From: Epinephelus fuscoguttatus
Taxonomy: Eukaryota > Chordata > Actinopteri > Perciformes > Serranidae
NCBI RefSeq assembly: GCF_011397635.1
Contig: NC_064756.1
Coordinates: 20,762,907 to 20,826,906, forward strand
DNA: 64,000 nucleotides
Direction of reading: 5' to 3'
The notes under the pieces are model-generated. The model was not told where the DNA came from. It searched no databases and worked only from the letters and a program-made list of their open reading frames with translations. Shown in pieces: positions 47,401 through 55,841 of the stretch (position 1 is the first letter of the stretch; each line of letters begins with the position of its first letter). The translations under genes and the position numbers were made by a program.

Positions 47401-50400
47401 TCCTTACCAACCCTGTAAAAACACCAAAGTCACACAATAACACAAACAAACTAGCTGGTCAAGGCAGAGGTATACCAGTAGATCCCGTTTCCTGTGAGGT
47501 AGAATTACTGTTAAGTGGCTTTGAAGAGTTGTTTCACTCAGTTCTCTTTTGGAAATTGGTGTCTGACAGGAAGATAAAGGGATGAAAGTAATATAAATGT
47601 AGCATACACTTAAACTGCTAGGGATTTTTTAGATAGCTAACATATATTTTGTTGCTGTGGCGGTACTTCTGTCTGCTTCTCCAAACAGGACATGCTGACA
47701 GACATCTACTGTAGGTAAAATACTGACTATGGATAAGTACCTCATATAGTCCCACTTCCAAAAAAAAATCAAAACTATCACTTTAAGCAGATTGATCCCA
47801 GTATTCTCTCCATTTAGTTTGACTTCTCTTGTTTCAGCATTTGGCGCACTATGCATCTGAGAACCTGGAGGCCATGAACCCCCCTCTGTTCCTCAGGTTC
47901 CTCAACTTACTGATGAACGATGCCATCTTCCTACTGGATGAGGCTATTCAGGTAACATCATTCATACATGCAAAACTTTACACCAGTTTTGGGAAATAAG
48001 CTTTCCATCATATTACAATAAGTTAGTATGTAGTAGAAGTAAACTATCATTATGTTTTCACTTGTGTTTGTCTGGTGTTAATTCACTTTAACTGGTGGTA
48101 AAGGTTAGCTTTGCATAAGCAGAAATTTCTGTACACAAGGAGGGAATCTGGCACAGATTTTGTTGACTAGAGGGATATAAACTTGCTCGCCGGAAATCTT
48201 AAGTGAAATCTTCATGACTAATAACATGTTTTTATTAAGCTGTGTTTTTATTCTTAGTCAGACTGTCAGTCTTTTTCATTAGCTCAACAAAAAAATAAGT
48301 CTGTCTCCATGTGTTGTAGTACCTGAGTAAAATCAAGGTCCTGCAGCTGGAGCGGGATCGAGGGGAGTGGGAAGGCCTGGCCCCCGATGCCAGAAGAGAG
48401 AAAGAGTCAAGCCTGCAGATGTTTGGACAGCTGGGGCGCTTCCACAACATCATGTCAAATGAGACCATCGGCACACTGGCCTTCCTCACCTCAGGTCAGG
48501 CAGAAAAGATTTGATTGTTCATATTGATTCCCCCATTTAAACTTTGTCTTCATTCGTCCGATGTGTGTTTTTCTTTATCATTTTCCACATTTTCAGAGAT
48601 CAAGGGGATCTTTGTGCACCCCTTCTTGGCTGAGAGGATCATCTCCATGCTGAATTACTTTCTGCAACACCTGGTGGGTCCTAAGATGGGTGCCCTTAAA
48701 GTCAAGGACTTCAGTGAGTTTGACTTCAAGCCCCAGCAGCTTGTCTCTGACATCTGCACCATCTACCTGAATCTGGGGTATGTTGTGAACACTCCTCTTT
48801 GTGGAATTGTTAACTTTAGAAAATAAAACGGTAAAAAAAAGCATTTAGCAGCCGTTTTTAAATATTTTTTGTTTAATCTCTTGTCTTTTAGTGCGGCCAA
48901 ATCCTCTGGAGAAGAAATACTGTGACACATTGCTGAGTATGATCACTATAGTGGTTTCCAGTTTTTTAAAAATGATTGTTTCTCTTTGGCAGTGATGAGG
49001 AGAATTTCTGTGCTACAGTCCCAAAAGATGGACGATCGTACTCTCCTACACTCTTCTCCCAAACAGTTAGGGTACTAAAGAAGATAAACAAGCCTGGGGA
49101 CATGATTGTGGCTTTTGGACTCCTTGCTGATAAAATAAAGGTATCACTTGACCTGCAAACTGTGCCAGATAACACTAGAGTGCATTTTTACAATTCTTTG
49201 TTCTGTCAATTTATACATTTCACTGTGGTGAATACAGGTGGAACACGCAGACTGTATATAAAGATGGATAATACTTTTCCTCCCACTGCACAAAAATGAA
49301 GCCAAACTATTTGTTATATGGCTGCCGCCATCTTGCGTTGGTGACATCATTTGGAGCCAGAGTCTGTGCGGTAGCGATCTCTCAGTTACAAGCAGCGTCA
49401 TTAATCACCAGCATACGAATTGGCACACGTAGCTGTCAATCATGACGTCAAACCCCTTTTTTTTATAGCCTCAAATAACTAGTTATAACCAAACTTATCA
49501 GAAAAATTAACACTCGAACATCAGCGTGATAAGAACAACCTAAAATGACAGAAACCATCTTTATTTGGCTTTGTTTCTGTTGAGCTGTAATATCATCCAT
49601 CTTTACTATACAATCTTTTTTGGAGACACTAAAAAACTTTGTTGTCATTGTGCCTCTGTTAAAGTCCCATGCAGACAGACAGCAGCAGGAAGAGGAGACA
49701 TATGCAGATGCGCCTGATGAATTCTTGGATCCCATCATGTCCACCCTGATGCTCGATCCTGTTCTTCTCCCTTCATCCAATGTGACAGTTGACCGCTCCA
49801 CTATAGCAAGGCATCTCCTCAGGTTAGTTATTTCCTACATAGCATACAAATTCTGTTGTGATGATCATTACCATATTTGTCTTTCCTGTGAGCAGAGAAG
49901 TTGGGATATCTGCGTCTTTATATTAATCTATTGTTATCTGATTAATCATAGTGCTGTCGCAATAACCGCAATATTAAAATACTATTAATATATTAAAATA
50001 ATTAATACTGAACCCACAGAGACTGGTGGGTCCATCCTCTCTCTTTAAAGACACACTTACTGGCGCACATATTCTGTATCATAGTAACCAGATGGAACCA
50101 GTGCGTCTCAGCTGAAACATGCTGCGCCTCTTTATTGCTCCTCTTTGCCCCTCTGTGTTCTGCATTTTAAAAAACAATAATAAACCATATAATAGTCTAA
50201 AGCTTATTTACAAAGCACTAAAATAAATGAAGTAACTTGCAAAAACATCAGAAAATGGTGTTAGTACTGCATATTGCGCTGCTGAGCCACCCTTAATCAC
50301 CGCAGGGAAAGTTCCTTCACCGCGACAGCCCTAATTAATCGCTATTACTGTAAGGTCAAAAATAAACTTGTGGATGAGATGTGGAAACAAAAACTTGGTG

Positions 50401-50587
50401 TGTTTAAGTTGCATAATTAACCATTTTTTAATGATGTCCTCCTCCTGGCAGTGACCAGACAGACCCTTTCAACCGCAGTCCTCTAACCATGGACCAGATC
50501 AGGCCAAACGAGGAACTCAAACAGCAGATCTCACAGTGGCTGGATAAGCATAAGCAGGAGAGGCTGCAGCTGGGACCCAGTGGCTAG
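36131..50587 (+). CDS. ube4a: Ubiquitin conjugation factor E4 A (U-box E3/E4 ligase), complete, 19 coding exons
   Basis: Joined exons: 36131-36257, 36451-36627, 42171-42283, 42532-42684, 42823-42982, 43073-43275, 43484-43675, 43787-44120, 44294-44420, 44557-44864, 45283-45415, 45545-45735, 46054-46154, 47838-47951, 48320-48494, 48597-48777, 48993-49140, 49665-49822, 50452-50587. The sum is 3231 bases, or 1076 aa plus stop (human UBE4A is about 1066), with every phase consistent. The protein extends polyubiquitin chains as an E4 and acts with E2 enzymes as an E3. An acidic Ser-rich N-terminus (about 40-75) is followed by the conserved Ufd2-type core (roughly 330-970) and a U-box (about 996-1070) with [12 protein letters not shown] near its start and [11 protein letters not shown] near its end. 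The gene reads as intact and functional. Confidence 0.96.
36451..36627 (+). CDS. ube4a: ube4a coding exon 2 (residues 43-102)
   Basis: Acceptor TTGTTTCACAG, donor A/GTAAGT. Acidic Ser-rich stretch, then [11 protein letters not shown] and [14 protein letters not shown]. Confidence 0.95.
36628..36975. other. Start of ube4a intron 2 before the Tc1 insertion
   Basis: No exon or named repeat. Ends at the TA target of the Tc1 element. Confidence 0.5.
36978..38616 (+). mobile_element. Full-length Tc1/mariner transposon in ube4a intron 2
   Basis: The 1639-bp element is flanked by TA (36976-36977 and 38617-38618). The ends CAGTACAGGCCAAAAGTTTG and CAAACTTTTGGCCTGTACTG are exact complements. Inverted repeats extend about 200 bases (GGAGTTATGTACTTAAC and the AAAACATGTTTTATATTCTA pair), with only a small duplication, TTCATTCATAG, on the right. 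The high arm identity implies recent movement, while the transposase is already broken. It has the same orientation as ube4a. Confidence 0.95.
37391..38442 (+). pseudogene. Tc1-like transposase, broken by one frameshift and one stop
   Basis: ATG 37391 starts M-A-R-T-N-Q-L-T, then paired helix-turn-helix DNA-binding domains ([11 protein letters not shown] and [11 protein letters not shown]). Near 37560-37570 the frame shifts, and it resumes two bases out of phase through the catalytic core. A TAG at 38044-38046 interrupts it again. The acidic triad is still readable: D in L-W-S-D-E-S-K-F, D in Q-Q-D-N-D-P-K-H, and E in D-L-N-P-I-E-M-V-W with D34E spacing. It ends at TAA after E-E-T-R-I. No intact protein can be made from this copy. 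Confidence 0.92.
38918..39290 (-). pseudogene. Decayed transposon-associated P2X7-C-terminal-like domain
   Basis: On the minus strand one frame reads [24 protein letters not shown] and [11 protein letters not shown]. After an in-frame stop it continues [22 protein letters not shown], followed by more stops. The W-C-x-C-x2-C-x2-M-P-T-x3-E pattern is that of the P2X7 intracellular-domain-like zinc motif in many repeated fish genes. It is a broken repeat copy, not a receptor gene. Confidence 0.6.
39291..40944. other. Middle of ube4a intron 2
   Basis: No exon supported. TAGCTAGCTAGCTAACCC at 40621-40638, and GATTGGCCAG followed by GGGGGCGGGAC at 40846-40871, look like promoter/CCAAT-GC-box words but occur without other promoter evidence. 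They may belong to a decayed element. Confidence 0.4.
40945..41664. repeat. GACA tetranucleotide satellite, about 0.7 kb
   Basis: CAGA/GACA units run almost without break, varied by AAACA, AGCAAACA and GACATA interruptions. A higher-order unit of about 108 bp, including GACATACAGGAATAGACAGA, occurs at about 41276 and 41384. The long open frames read across it on both strands are simple-repeat artefacts. Confidence 0.97.
42171..42283 (+). CDS. ube4a: ube4a coding exon 3 (residues 102-139)
   Basis: Acceptor TTCAACCCTAG, donor CAG/GTCAGA. Reads [20 protein letters not shown] and [10 protein letters not shown]. Confidence 0.95.
42532..42684 (+). CDS. ube4a: ube4a coding exon 4 (residues 140-190)
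   Basis: Acceptor GTGTCCTCCAG, donor GAG/GTGCGA (weaker +3 to +6), phase 0. Contains [10 protein letters not shown] and Y-Q-R-A-K-K-E. Confidence 0.95.
42823..42982 (+). CDS. ube4a: ube4a coding exon 5 (residues 191-244)
   Basis: Acceptor CATGACTTAAG (poor pyrimidine tract), donor CAC/GTAGGT. Contains [16 protein letters not shown], identical to human. The following intron is only 90 bases. Confidence 0.93.
43073..43275 (+). CDS. ube4a: ube4a coding exon 6 (residues 244-311)
   Basis: Acceptor CTGTGTTTCAG, donor AAG/GTCAGA. Reads [18 protein letters not shown] and [10 protein letters not shown]. An alternative AG at 43045-43046 would not keep the frame. Confidence 0.93.
43484..43675 (+). CDS. 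ube4a: ube4a coding exon 7 (residues 312-375)
   Basis: Acceptor TTTTTGTCTCAG, donor CAG/GTGAAG. Reads [20 protein letters not shown] and N-P-S-R-S-S; start of the Ufd2-type core. Confidence 0.96.
43787..44120 (+). CDS. ube4a: ube4a coding exon 8 (residues 376-487)
   Basis: Largest exon. Acceptor CCTTGTGTTGTAG, donor CAG/GTTAAT. Contains [15 protein letters not shown] and [13 protein letters not shown]. Confidence 0.96.
44294..44420 (+). CDS. ube4a: ube4a coding exon 9 (residues 487-529)
   Basis: Acceptor GTTACACCAG, donor CAG/GTACGT inside an Arg codon. Reads L-D-K-E-T-C-L-I-P and L-G-F-H. Confidence 0.94.
44557..44864 (+). CDS. ube4a: ube4a coding exon 10 (residues 529-632)
   Basis: Reads [16 protein letters not shown] and L-S-T-K-A-A. 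Donor CAG/GTACGT. The acceptor (TGCACGCGTAG) has almost no pyrimidine tract, yet frame and homology require this boundary. Confidence 0.92.
44865..45282. other. ube4a intron 10
   Basis: No exon or clear element. Confidence 0.5.
45283..45415 (+). CDS. ube4a: ube4a coding exon 11 (residues 632-676)
   Basis: Acceptor TTTTGTTTGTCAG, donor GAG/GTACGG. Reads [19 protein letters not shown]. Confidence 0.96.
45545..45735 (+). CDS. ube4a: ube4a coding exon 12 (residues 676-740)
   Basis: Acceptor TATGCACAACAG, donor CAG/GTATTG. Reads [20 protein letters not shown] and V-F-V-D-I-E-F-T. Confidence 0.96.
45736..46053. other. ube4a intron 12
   Basis: Short intron with nothing recognisable. Ends in a strong pyrimidine tract, CTCTCTTTTTCTCCAG. 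Confidence 0.5.
46054..46154 (+). CDS. ube4a: ube4a coding exon 13 (residues 740-773)
   Basis: Reads [20 protein letters not shown] and Y-R-E-S-I-K. Donor AAG/GTAATG. Confidence 0.96.
46155..47040. other. First part of ube4a intron 13
   Basis: No exon. AT-rich minus-strand frames at 46449-46700 have no splice sites. The large palindrome follows. Confidence 0.45.
47041..47760. mobile_element. Long palindromic foldback element (about 720 bp) in ube4a intron 13
   Basis: The left arm 47041-47393 and right arm 47429-47760 are imperfect reverse complements. GGAAGTGGGGCCATATGAGG pairs with CCTCATATAGTCCCACTTCC; CTACAGTAGATG pairs with CATCTACTGTAG; and CAGTTTGTTTGTGTTATTGT pairs with ACAATAACACAAACAAACTA around a 35-base loop. 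After the right arm comes CACTTTAAG, hinting at a TTAA target. The right arm ends 77 bases before exon 14. No protein is encoded. Confidence 0.7.
47838..47951 (+). CDS. ube4a: ube4a coding exon 14 (residues 774-811)
   Basis: Acceptor TCTTGTTTCAG, donor CAG/GTAACA. Reads [20 protein letters not shown] and [10 protein letters not shown]. Confidence 0.96.
47952..48319. other. ube4a intron 14
   Basis: Nothing recognisable. Confidence 0.5.
48320..48494 (+). CDS. ube4a: ube4a coding exon 15 (residues 812-870)
   Basis: Acceptor CATGTGTTGTAG, donor CAG/GTCAGG. Reads [22 protein letters not shown] and I-G-T-L-A-F-L-T-S. Confidence 0.96.
48597..48777 (+). CDS. ube4a: ube4a coding exon 16 (residues 870-930)
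   Basis: Acceptor CACATTTTCAG, donor GGG/GTATGT cutting a Gly codon. Reads [19 protein letters not shown] and F-D-F-K-P-Q-Q-L. Confidence 0.96.
48993..49140 (+). CDS. ube4a: ube4a coding exon 17 (residues 930-979)
   Basis: Acceptor TCTCTTTGGCAG, donor AAG/GTATCA. Reads [18 protein letters not shown] and [10 protein letters not shown]. Confidence 0.96.
49141..49664. other. ube4a intron 17, repeat-like
   Basis: ATGGCTGCCGCCATCTTGCG, GTGACATCATTTGGAGCC and TAGCGATCTCTCAGTTACAA (49319-49389) are phrases of a common fish MITE. The termini are not resolved. Confidence 0.4.
49665..49822 (+). CDS. ube4a: ube4a coding exon 18, U-box start (residues 980-1032)
   Basis: Acceptor CTCTGTTAAAG, donor CAG/GTTAGT. 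Reads [36 protein letters not shown] and R-H-L-L. The human M-C-D-P is M-L-D-P here. Confidence 0.96.
49949..50333. mobile_element. hAT MITE with clean 8-bp target duplication (ube4a intron 18)
   Basis: The 385-bp element has termini TAGTGCTGTCGC and GCGACAGCCCTA. It is flanked by ATTAATCA (49941-49948) and ATTAATCG (50334-50341). Inverted termini and an eight-base duplication are diagnostic of hAT. No coding sequence. Confidence 0.85.
50452..50587 (+). CDS. ube4a: ube4a coding exon 19, U-box end (residues 1032-1076 and stop)
   Basis: Acceptor CCTCCTGGCAG. Reads [19 protein letters not shown] and then a Lys/Gln-rich helix, stop TAG 50585-50587. Confidence 0.96.
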
Positions 50588-53050
50588 CCGGGATCCCTCG
50601 CTGTGATAAACAATGACTGCATCCCTGTTTTCCCTCCCAGCTCACATCTCGCGTGCTCCTCTGCTTCTCGGCTAATCCATGGTGTGCTGCCTCTGTGGAT
50701 TTCTTCTGACTCCTCCGGTCAGACTAACATTGCATCAGCCTTTTCATGCAGCCTTCACGCTCAGTGGATTCTTTCTGTGACAACAGTCCAGGCGAACTGT
50801 AGCCCACCGGCTGGTGACAACTTCAAAATCCATACCGATCCACACAGTAGCTGTTCAACTCCCATGACGCCCTGAGTAGGGTGATGCAACTGCTGGTTCC
50901 TCTCTCCCTGAATACTGTGTATTAATTAGTTATTATCACAATCAGAACTGTGGCCAGAAATAACAGTTTCAACAGGACTTGTTGAATGTACTGTACGAAC
51001 TTCTGGCTGACCAGCTGGCCCTAACCAGATTTTATACTGCAAGGTAAGTATTTTTGGGAAGTCTTAAGGCAGAACATGAGTGGAAGTGTTTCTGATTTTA
51101 CCATAATTTCACCTTCACAAAGAATACAGTATGCACTGCCTTTTAAAGTTCTTGAACACCCAACATTTCCGCACTTTTGGTTAAATCTCAAGCAGCATTG
51201 TAAATAACGTTAGCAATTAAAGGCAATGCACAGGTAAAACCAAATTTAATTGTGTGTGTGACTTTTATTTTAGTAGAAATAACCTAGATTTACTTGGAGA
51301 TGTTCAAAGTCTTGTTCACTGTAATAGGACACCTGAAGCACAAAACTATACTGTGTACACTTTTTTCTGTATTTAAACATATATAGAAAAGTGTCTTCAC
51401 ATCTTCAAGGGCACTTGCCTTTAATCAAGCACTAATTAAAGACCTCGTTAGATATGAGAGCTTGCTAACTAATAGGTTGCTGGGTGTGCGGATTTGGGTT
51501 TCAGTTACTATACAATAAGTATACTTTTTAACCATATTTTAGGATCAAGTACATGCAAAAAAAATAATATGAAGTTTACCAAAAAATACCAGACTGCATA
51601 TGCTTGATTGTTGAGCGTGACATTGATGAGCATCTTGAGGAGTTCGTCCTCGGGAAAACATTTTTGCTCGCAGTTCATCTCACTAGCAAGTGAAAATTTA
51701 TTTGATTTTAGAAAGCCCCTGACAGTGTTACAGAAGTCATAATGCAACCGTTTGCAACGACCGACTCCAATGTAAAATCTTTGAAATGTCCATTTAAGAC
51801 ACTCAGCAGTGATCGGGGACACAAAATAACATCTCAAATTCCACTTGTTCAAACTGGACAAACAGGATAGCTGTTCCTGAAATGTTATATTTCTCCAAAA
51901 CTTTCCACCAAAGTCAAACTGACTGAAAGGAAATGTGAGAAATGAGCTATGGAGTCATAGAAATATGCTTCTTAATATTTCTGCCATGTTTAATTTTAAT
52001 AAAAATGTAGAGAGACTGCAAGACATTTGCTTATTTATGCAGAGCACCTTTGACTGAACCGAATGGCCTCTCAGGTTGACGCTTCTAAACTCAAATATCA
52101 TGGCAAAACATGAGATTACAAAATGTGTTCTGGCTATCATATTACCTCTGCCAAGGAGGCCATGTTTGTAGTGCCATTTGTCTGTTTGTCAGCAGGATTA
52201 CGGACAAACTACTGGTGATTTTTTTAAACTTGTTGGAAAAGTGTACCCATTAAACCCATTAAATTTAGGAGTGGATCCGAATCACGGGGTGGATACACTT
52301 ATTATTTTCACTTTCTTAAACATTGCGAAATCGGGCATTTCGCTCTCTGTGTGCCCTTCTAGTTTCCAAGAAGATTAAATATTCCAAAATTTTCTCATGT
52401 ACTGTATAATTTTAAGGTCTTAACAATTAATGCATTTCTTGTGATCAAACCAAAAAACAAAAAAAACAGCCAGACTACAGGGTGTTCAATAATTTTTGAC
52501 TGACAGTGTATAATAATCGTCATCTTTTGAATTAACGTTCACCAGATTAACAGATGTATCCTGATATAGCATTTTTGAACAGATGTTTTTTTTTGTTGTG
52601 TGCAAGCGTAGTGTATTAACATGTGGGCAAATAAATGATCAATAGAAGTGGTGCCTAAAACCAACAGCCTTGCAGTAAATGTCAGCGAATGAGGATCTGA
52701 CTTGTTTCATACTCTTTAAAAGACATAATTATGAGTTTGCTTCTTTAGGGCATACACGAAGCTGTGGGGTAAAAATATAAAAGAATGAAGATCAGAAAGA
52801 GGTGACCTGTTTGTGAGTTGCTTTTTGAATGAAAAGGTTTTCATTCAAAATGAAGTATTGTATTAAATGGCAACATGTGAGAGAAAGGTGTATTTGTTGG
52901 CATGCCCTCATACTGTATGTTGAATATCTACCACCCGAATGATTACATGGGTTAAATTATAATGCAATATTTTTTTCTTTTAATTGTGATTTTAAAATGT
53001 TTATTTTGGATGTACAGTATGATTTAAAAAATAAAACTAATGTGCATTAA
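50588..53050 (+). terminator. ube4a: ube4a 3' UTR with alternative polyadenylation signals
   Basis: No gene follows for 6 kb, and AATAAA occurs at 52630-52635 and 53030-53035. The latter is followed by a T/GT-rich stretch (TTGTTATGTTTTGTCTC). The 3' UTR could thus be about 2.0 or 2.5 kb. The 50603-50875 frame is a chance reading in the UTR. Confidence 0.4.
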
Positions 53051-53754
53051 TAAGACATTGTTATGTTTTGTCTCAGAAATATGACAGTGAGTTCAGTCCT
53101 TGCAACACCCTTGTAAAAGAGGGCCTCAAAAGACTTTAAATATATAGATCTTTAATAGTATTGACTGTGTCTCAAGTTTAAGGGGTTCTTTACTTGCTTT
53201 ATTATGTATTTTAAGTTATTCCCAAGCAACTTGTATAGTAGTGACATCTATATGTCAGACAATCTCAGCAACTATATGAGAAATTCTTAAAAGCCAGATC
53301 CCCCATGTACTGTATGTGCTAACAATTCTCACAGGAGAGCTCAAAAAATTGCTTTGGGCCACATGAGGTCCCATTTTTGTGCACGGAGCTGCCTCTGGTT
53401 GTAACTTAAACATCTTGTTCATTATGAACTTAAAGGTCCAGTGTGTAGGATGTAGCGGGAATATATTGGCAGAAATATATAATATTCATAACTGTTTTTG
53501 TCAGATAGAATCACCTGTAAATGAGAATCATGAAAATTGTTGCCTTAGAATAAGCTGTGTATATCTACATATGGAGAAGGTCTTTGATACCCTGTGGCCC
53601 AACAACTTTCTCCCATTGACTTACATTGTAAAAGGATTAGCTCAGCGGTACCTGCACGTAATTTATTTTTGGGTAGTGTTTTCAATGTCTCTAGAATTTC
53701 CGTTATAAGATCACAAAGTATCATTTACGTCAGTGCTGCATCGTAGGCAACTGG

Positions 53755-53880
53755 ACTTGCTTGAGTTTCTTGAAGATGTTTTGCCTCTCATCCAAGGAGC
53801 TTCTTCAGTTCTAACTGACTGCTGTAGAGTCACAGGCTTTAAACTCCATGTGGGTGTGAACCCTCACATGTGAGTCGTTG
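53755..53880. repeat. Fragment of an abundant fish retroelement
   Basis: CTTGCTTGAGTTTCTTGAAG, ATGTTTTGCCTCTCATCCAA, GGAGCTTCTTCAGTTCTAAC and, further on, AACTCCATGTGGGTGTGAAC are phrases I recognise from a very common fish repeat. It is possibly Penelope-like, but the family is not certain. Confidence 0.45.
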
Positions 53881-54622
53881 ACTCGTTGGCCATCTTGTGT
53901 GTCGTTAGGGTTAGATAGGTCCAGGTGCGAATTGGTACCATGACCTGGATGACTGAGAATCTTCACCAACATATCATTTACATCCCACGCCACAGACATT
54001 GTACTGTTTTCCAGTCCCACACACTTTCAGTACCATTTCATATTATATGATTGAAAGTAACCTACTTCATTCAAGGTTCTGTTGATGTCAAATGTAATTA
54101 ACAGCCCCGCCTCTTCCACATGAACATGCAGGTGGCTGCTTAGGAAAACCCAGAGTTGACTGAACAAGTTGATAACCAACTTTGTTGTAGTACCGCTTAT
54201 CCAGATGTACAATGTTAGGGTTAGTCAAGCCAGATAACAAAGAGATATCCTGGGTAAGTTAAACTGGGTTCGTAGTACAGGCCTCTAGTCTGCTCAATAG
54301 CACCTTCTACAGATCTCTCACTACATACATTTTCTCTGTGGTGCTCCTGTAACCAAGGTTCAGATAACAGTTAACAAAAAAATGGTTAAAAAAGTTATTA
54401 TAATGTAAGCAAATAAATGAAATTTGTGTTGTGGATTATAATTAATTTACAAGACGCTGTCAAAGATTGCACATAGTTACCCTAATACTGTGTGAATGAG
54501 TTTATATTGTGTATTTGTGGTCTTTTTTCTGTAAAGCCAAAGTTGCTACCTGTATTAGCCATGGTCAAGCTTCCCAAGGCCAACGGTGCTGCCGCCATTT
54601 TAGGGTGTGGTGCGCTGAGTAT

Positions 54623-54880
54623 GTAAATGTCAGTGAATGAGGATCTGACTTGTTTCATACTCTTAAAAGACATAATTATGAGTTTGAAATATGACTGAGT
54701 TCAGTCCTTGCAACATCCTTGCAAAATGGGTGTTTTTCTTATTATAGCAGTAAAAGAGGGCCTCAAGACTTAAATATATCAGCCTAATTATTTTCCAGTA
54801 ATTGATATTTGTGAACACCATGTTATAACACGGTTGCAAATAAATGATCAGTGGAAGTGGTGCCTAAAACCAACAGCCTT
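54623..54880 (+). repeat. Rearranged partial copy of the ube4a 3' region
   Basis: Three blocks match 52627-53148. B (52674-52739) matches 54623-54686: GTCAGNGAATGAGGATCTGA. C (53077-53148) matches 54685-54778: GTTCAGTCCTTGCAAC and AAAGAGGGCCTC. A (52627-52669) matches 54836-54880: GTGGTGCCTAAAACCAACAG. The order is A-B-C upstream but B-C-A here, and about 340 bases between B and C are missing. Confidence 0.75.
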
Positions 54881-54944
54881 CGCTCCAACTGGCTCCAGAC
54901 GGGGCCCTTTCATTTTCTTGTCGGCCACGGTAGTTCTCCTACAC

Positions 54945-55761
54945 TAGGGGTAGGCAACCTGTGGCTCTGGAGCTACATTTGGCTGTCCAGTGGTGCCCTG
55001 TAGCTTTTGGAAAAAATTATATGGAAATGAATAACAGTTCTTTTTTTAAAGATTATTTTTTTTGCCTTTAATTGACAGGATAGTTAAGTGTGAGGGGGAG
55101 AAGAGAGAGAGTGGGAGAGGCATGGAGCGAAGGGCCGCAGGCTGGAGTCAAACCCGGGCTGCTGCGGCAACAGCCTTGTACATGGGGCGTCTGCTCTACC
55201 ACTAAGCCACTGATGCCCCTAACAGTTCTTTTTTTAACATTTTAATGTTCATGTACAATTGTTGTAGGTCTAAAGTGATTCTTACATTCTTCAGTTGTAC
55301 AAATGTGTAGCCTATACACCAAATTAAAATAATGTTTTAACATTTCATCAGCTAAAATGTGCATCATATGTCTATGCATCATACGTCCTCTAAACTTTGT
55401 CAAACCTCAATAGCCATGGCTAGTCTTGAGTGTTTCCAGCTAGTCTAGCTATGGATCCCAAATCCACAATAAGGAAAAGTCTTTGAGGGAAATATGGAAT
55501 TTAATAGTGCATGGACATTTTCATTTACTATCATCATCAACGCTGTAAAGTTTAAGTACAAAATAATCATAAATATCCCACTGCAGAGCAGCCACTTTGT
55601 GGTAAAACATAATAAATGTTCATTAAGACCTGTTAGTAATGTTGAGAGGATAATTAAGACTTAATAGACAGTGTTACCTTTATTATAAAGCTCAAATATG
55701 TTTGTTTTATGTATTAATTTGGTCAAACGTGGCTCTTTTGATAGTAAAGGCTGCCCACCCA
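54945..55761. mobile_element. hAT element (817 bp) inside the TTAA element
   Basis: Termini TAGGGGTAGGCAACCTGTGG and GGCTGCCCACCCA are inverted. It is flanked by an exact eight-base duplication TCCTACAC (54937-54944 and 55762... starting 55762). Internal AACGTGGCTCTTTTGATAG is the usual hAT right-end phrase. No transposase frame. Confidence 0.82.
55050..55219 (-). mobile_element. tRNA-derived SINE inside the hAT element
   Basis: On the minus strand GGGGCATCAGTGGCTTAGTG, then GTAGAGCAG, gives a tRNA-type A box, and CCGGGTTTGACTCCAGC a B box. The body ends in an A/T-rich tail. An 18-base direct repeat, TAACAGTTCTTTTTTTAA, at 55032-55049 and 55220-55237 is the target-site duplication of L1-style insertion. 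Confidence 0.88.
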
Positions 55762-55841
55762 TCCTACACTCTTGTGGGAGAAGTTGTAGTTCTGCAATGT
55801 CACCACTAGATGCCACTAAATCCTGCAGACTGGACCTTTAA

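Larger units (their letters stand above)
53434..55837. mobile_element. TTAA-flanked non-autonomous DNA element, expanded by nested insertions
   Basis: TTAA at 53430-53433 and 55838-55841 brackets termini AGGTCCAGTGTGTAGGATGT and ATCCTGCAGACTGGACCT, which are near complements. The left body (to about 53575) and right body (about 54885-54944 and 55762-55837, including GTCGGCCACGGTAGTTCTCC) belong to one common fish element. Everything between is inserted: a retroelement fragment, a copied stretch of ube4a 3' sequence, and a hAT that holds a SINE. Confidence 0.65.

Noticed and set aside
54482-54673. A minus-strand reading starting M-A-A-A-P-L near AAAATGGCGGCAG, and GCCAAAGTTG recalling ATP5MG.
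   Set aside because: Neither reading continues into anything like ATP5MG or another gene; the resemblance is a few residues only.
55130-55219. A tRNA gene on the minus strand.
   Set aside because: A and B boxes are present but no cloverleaf with acceptor stem can be drawn. The target duplication shows it is a SINE.
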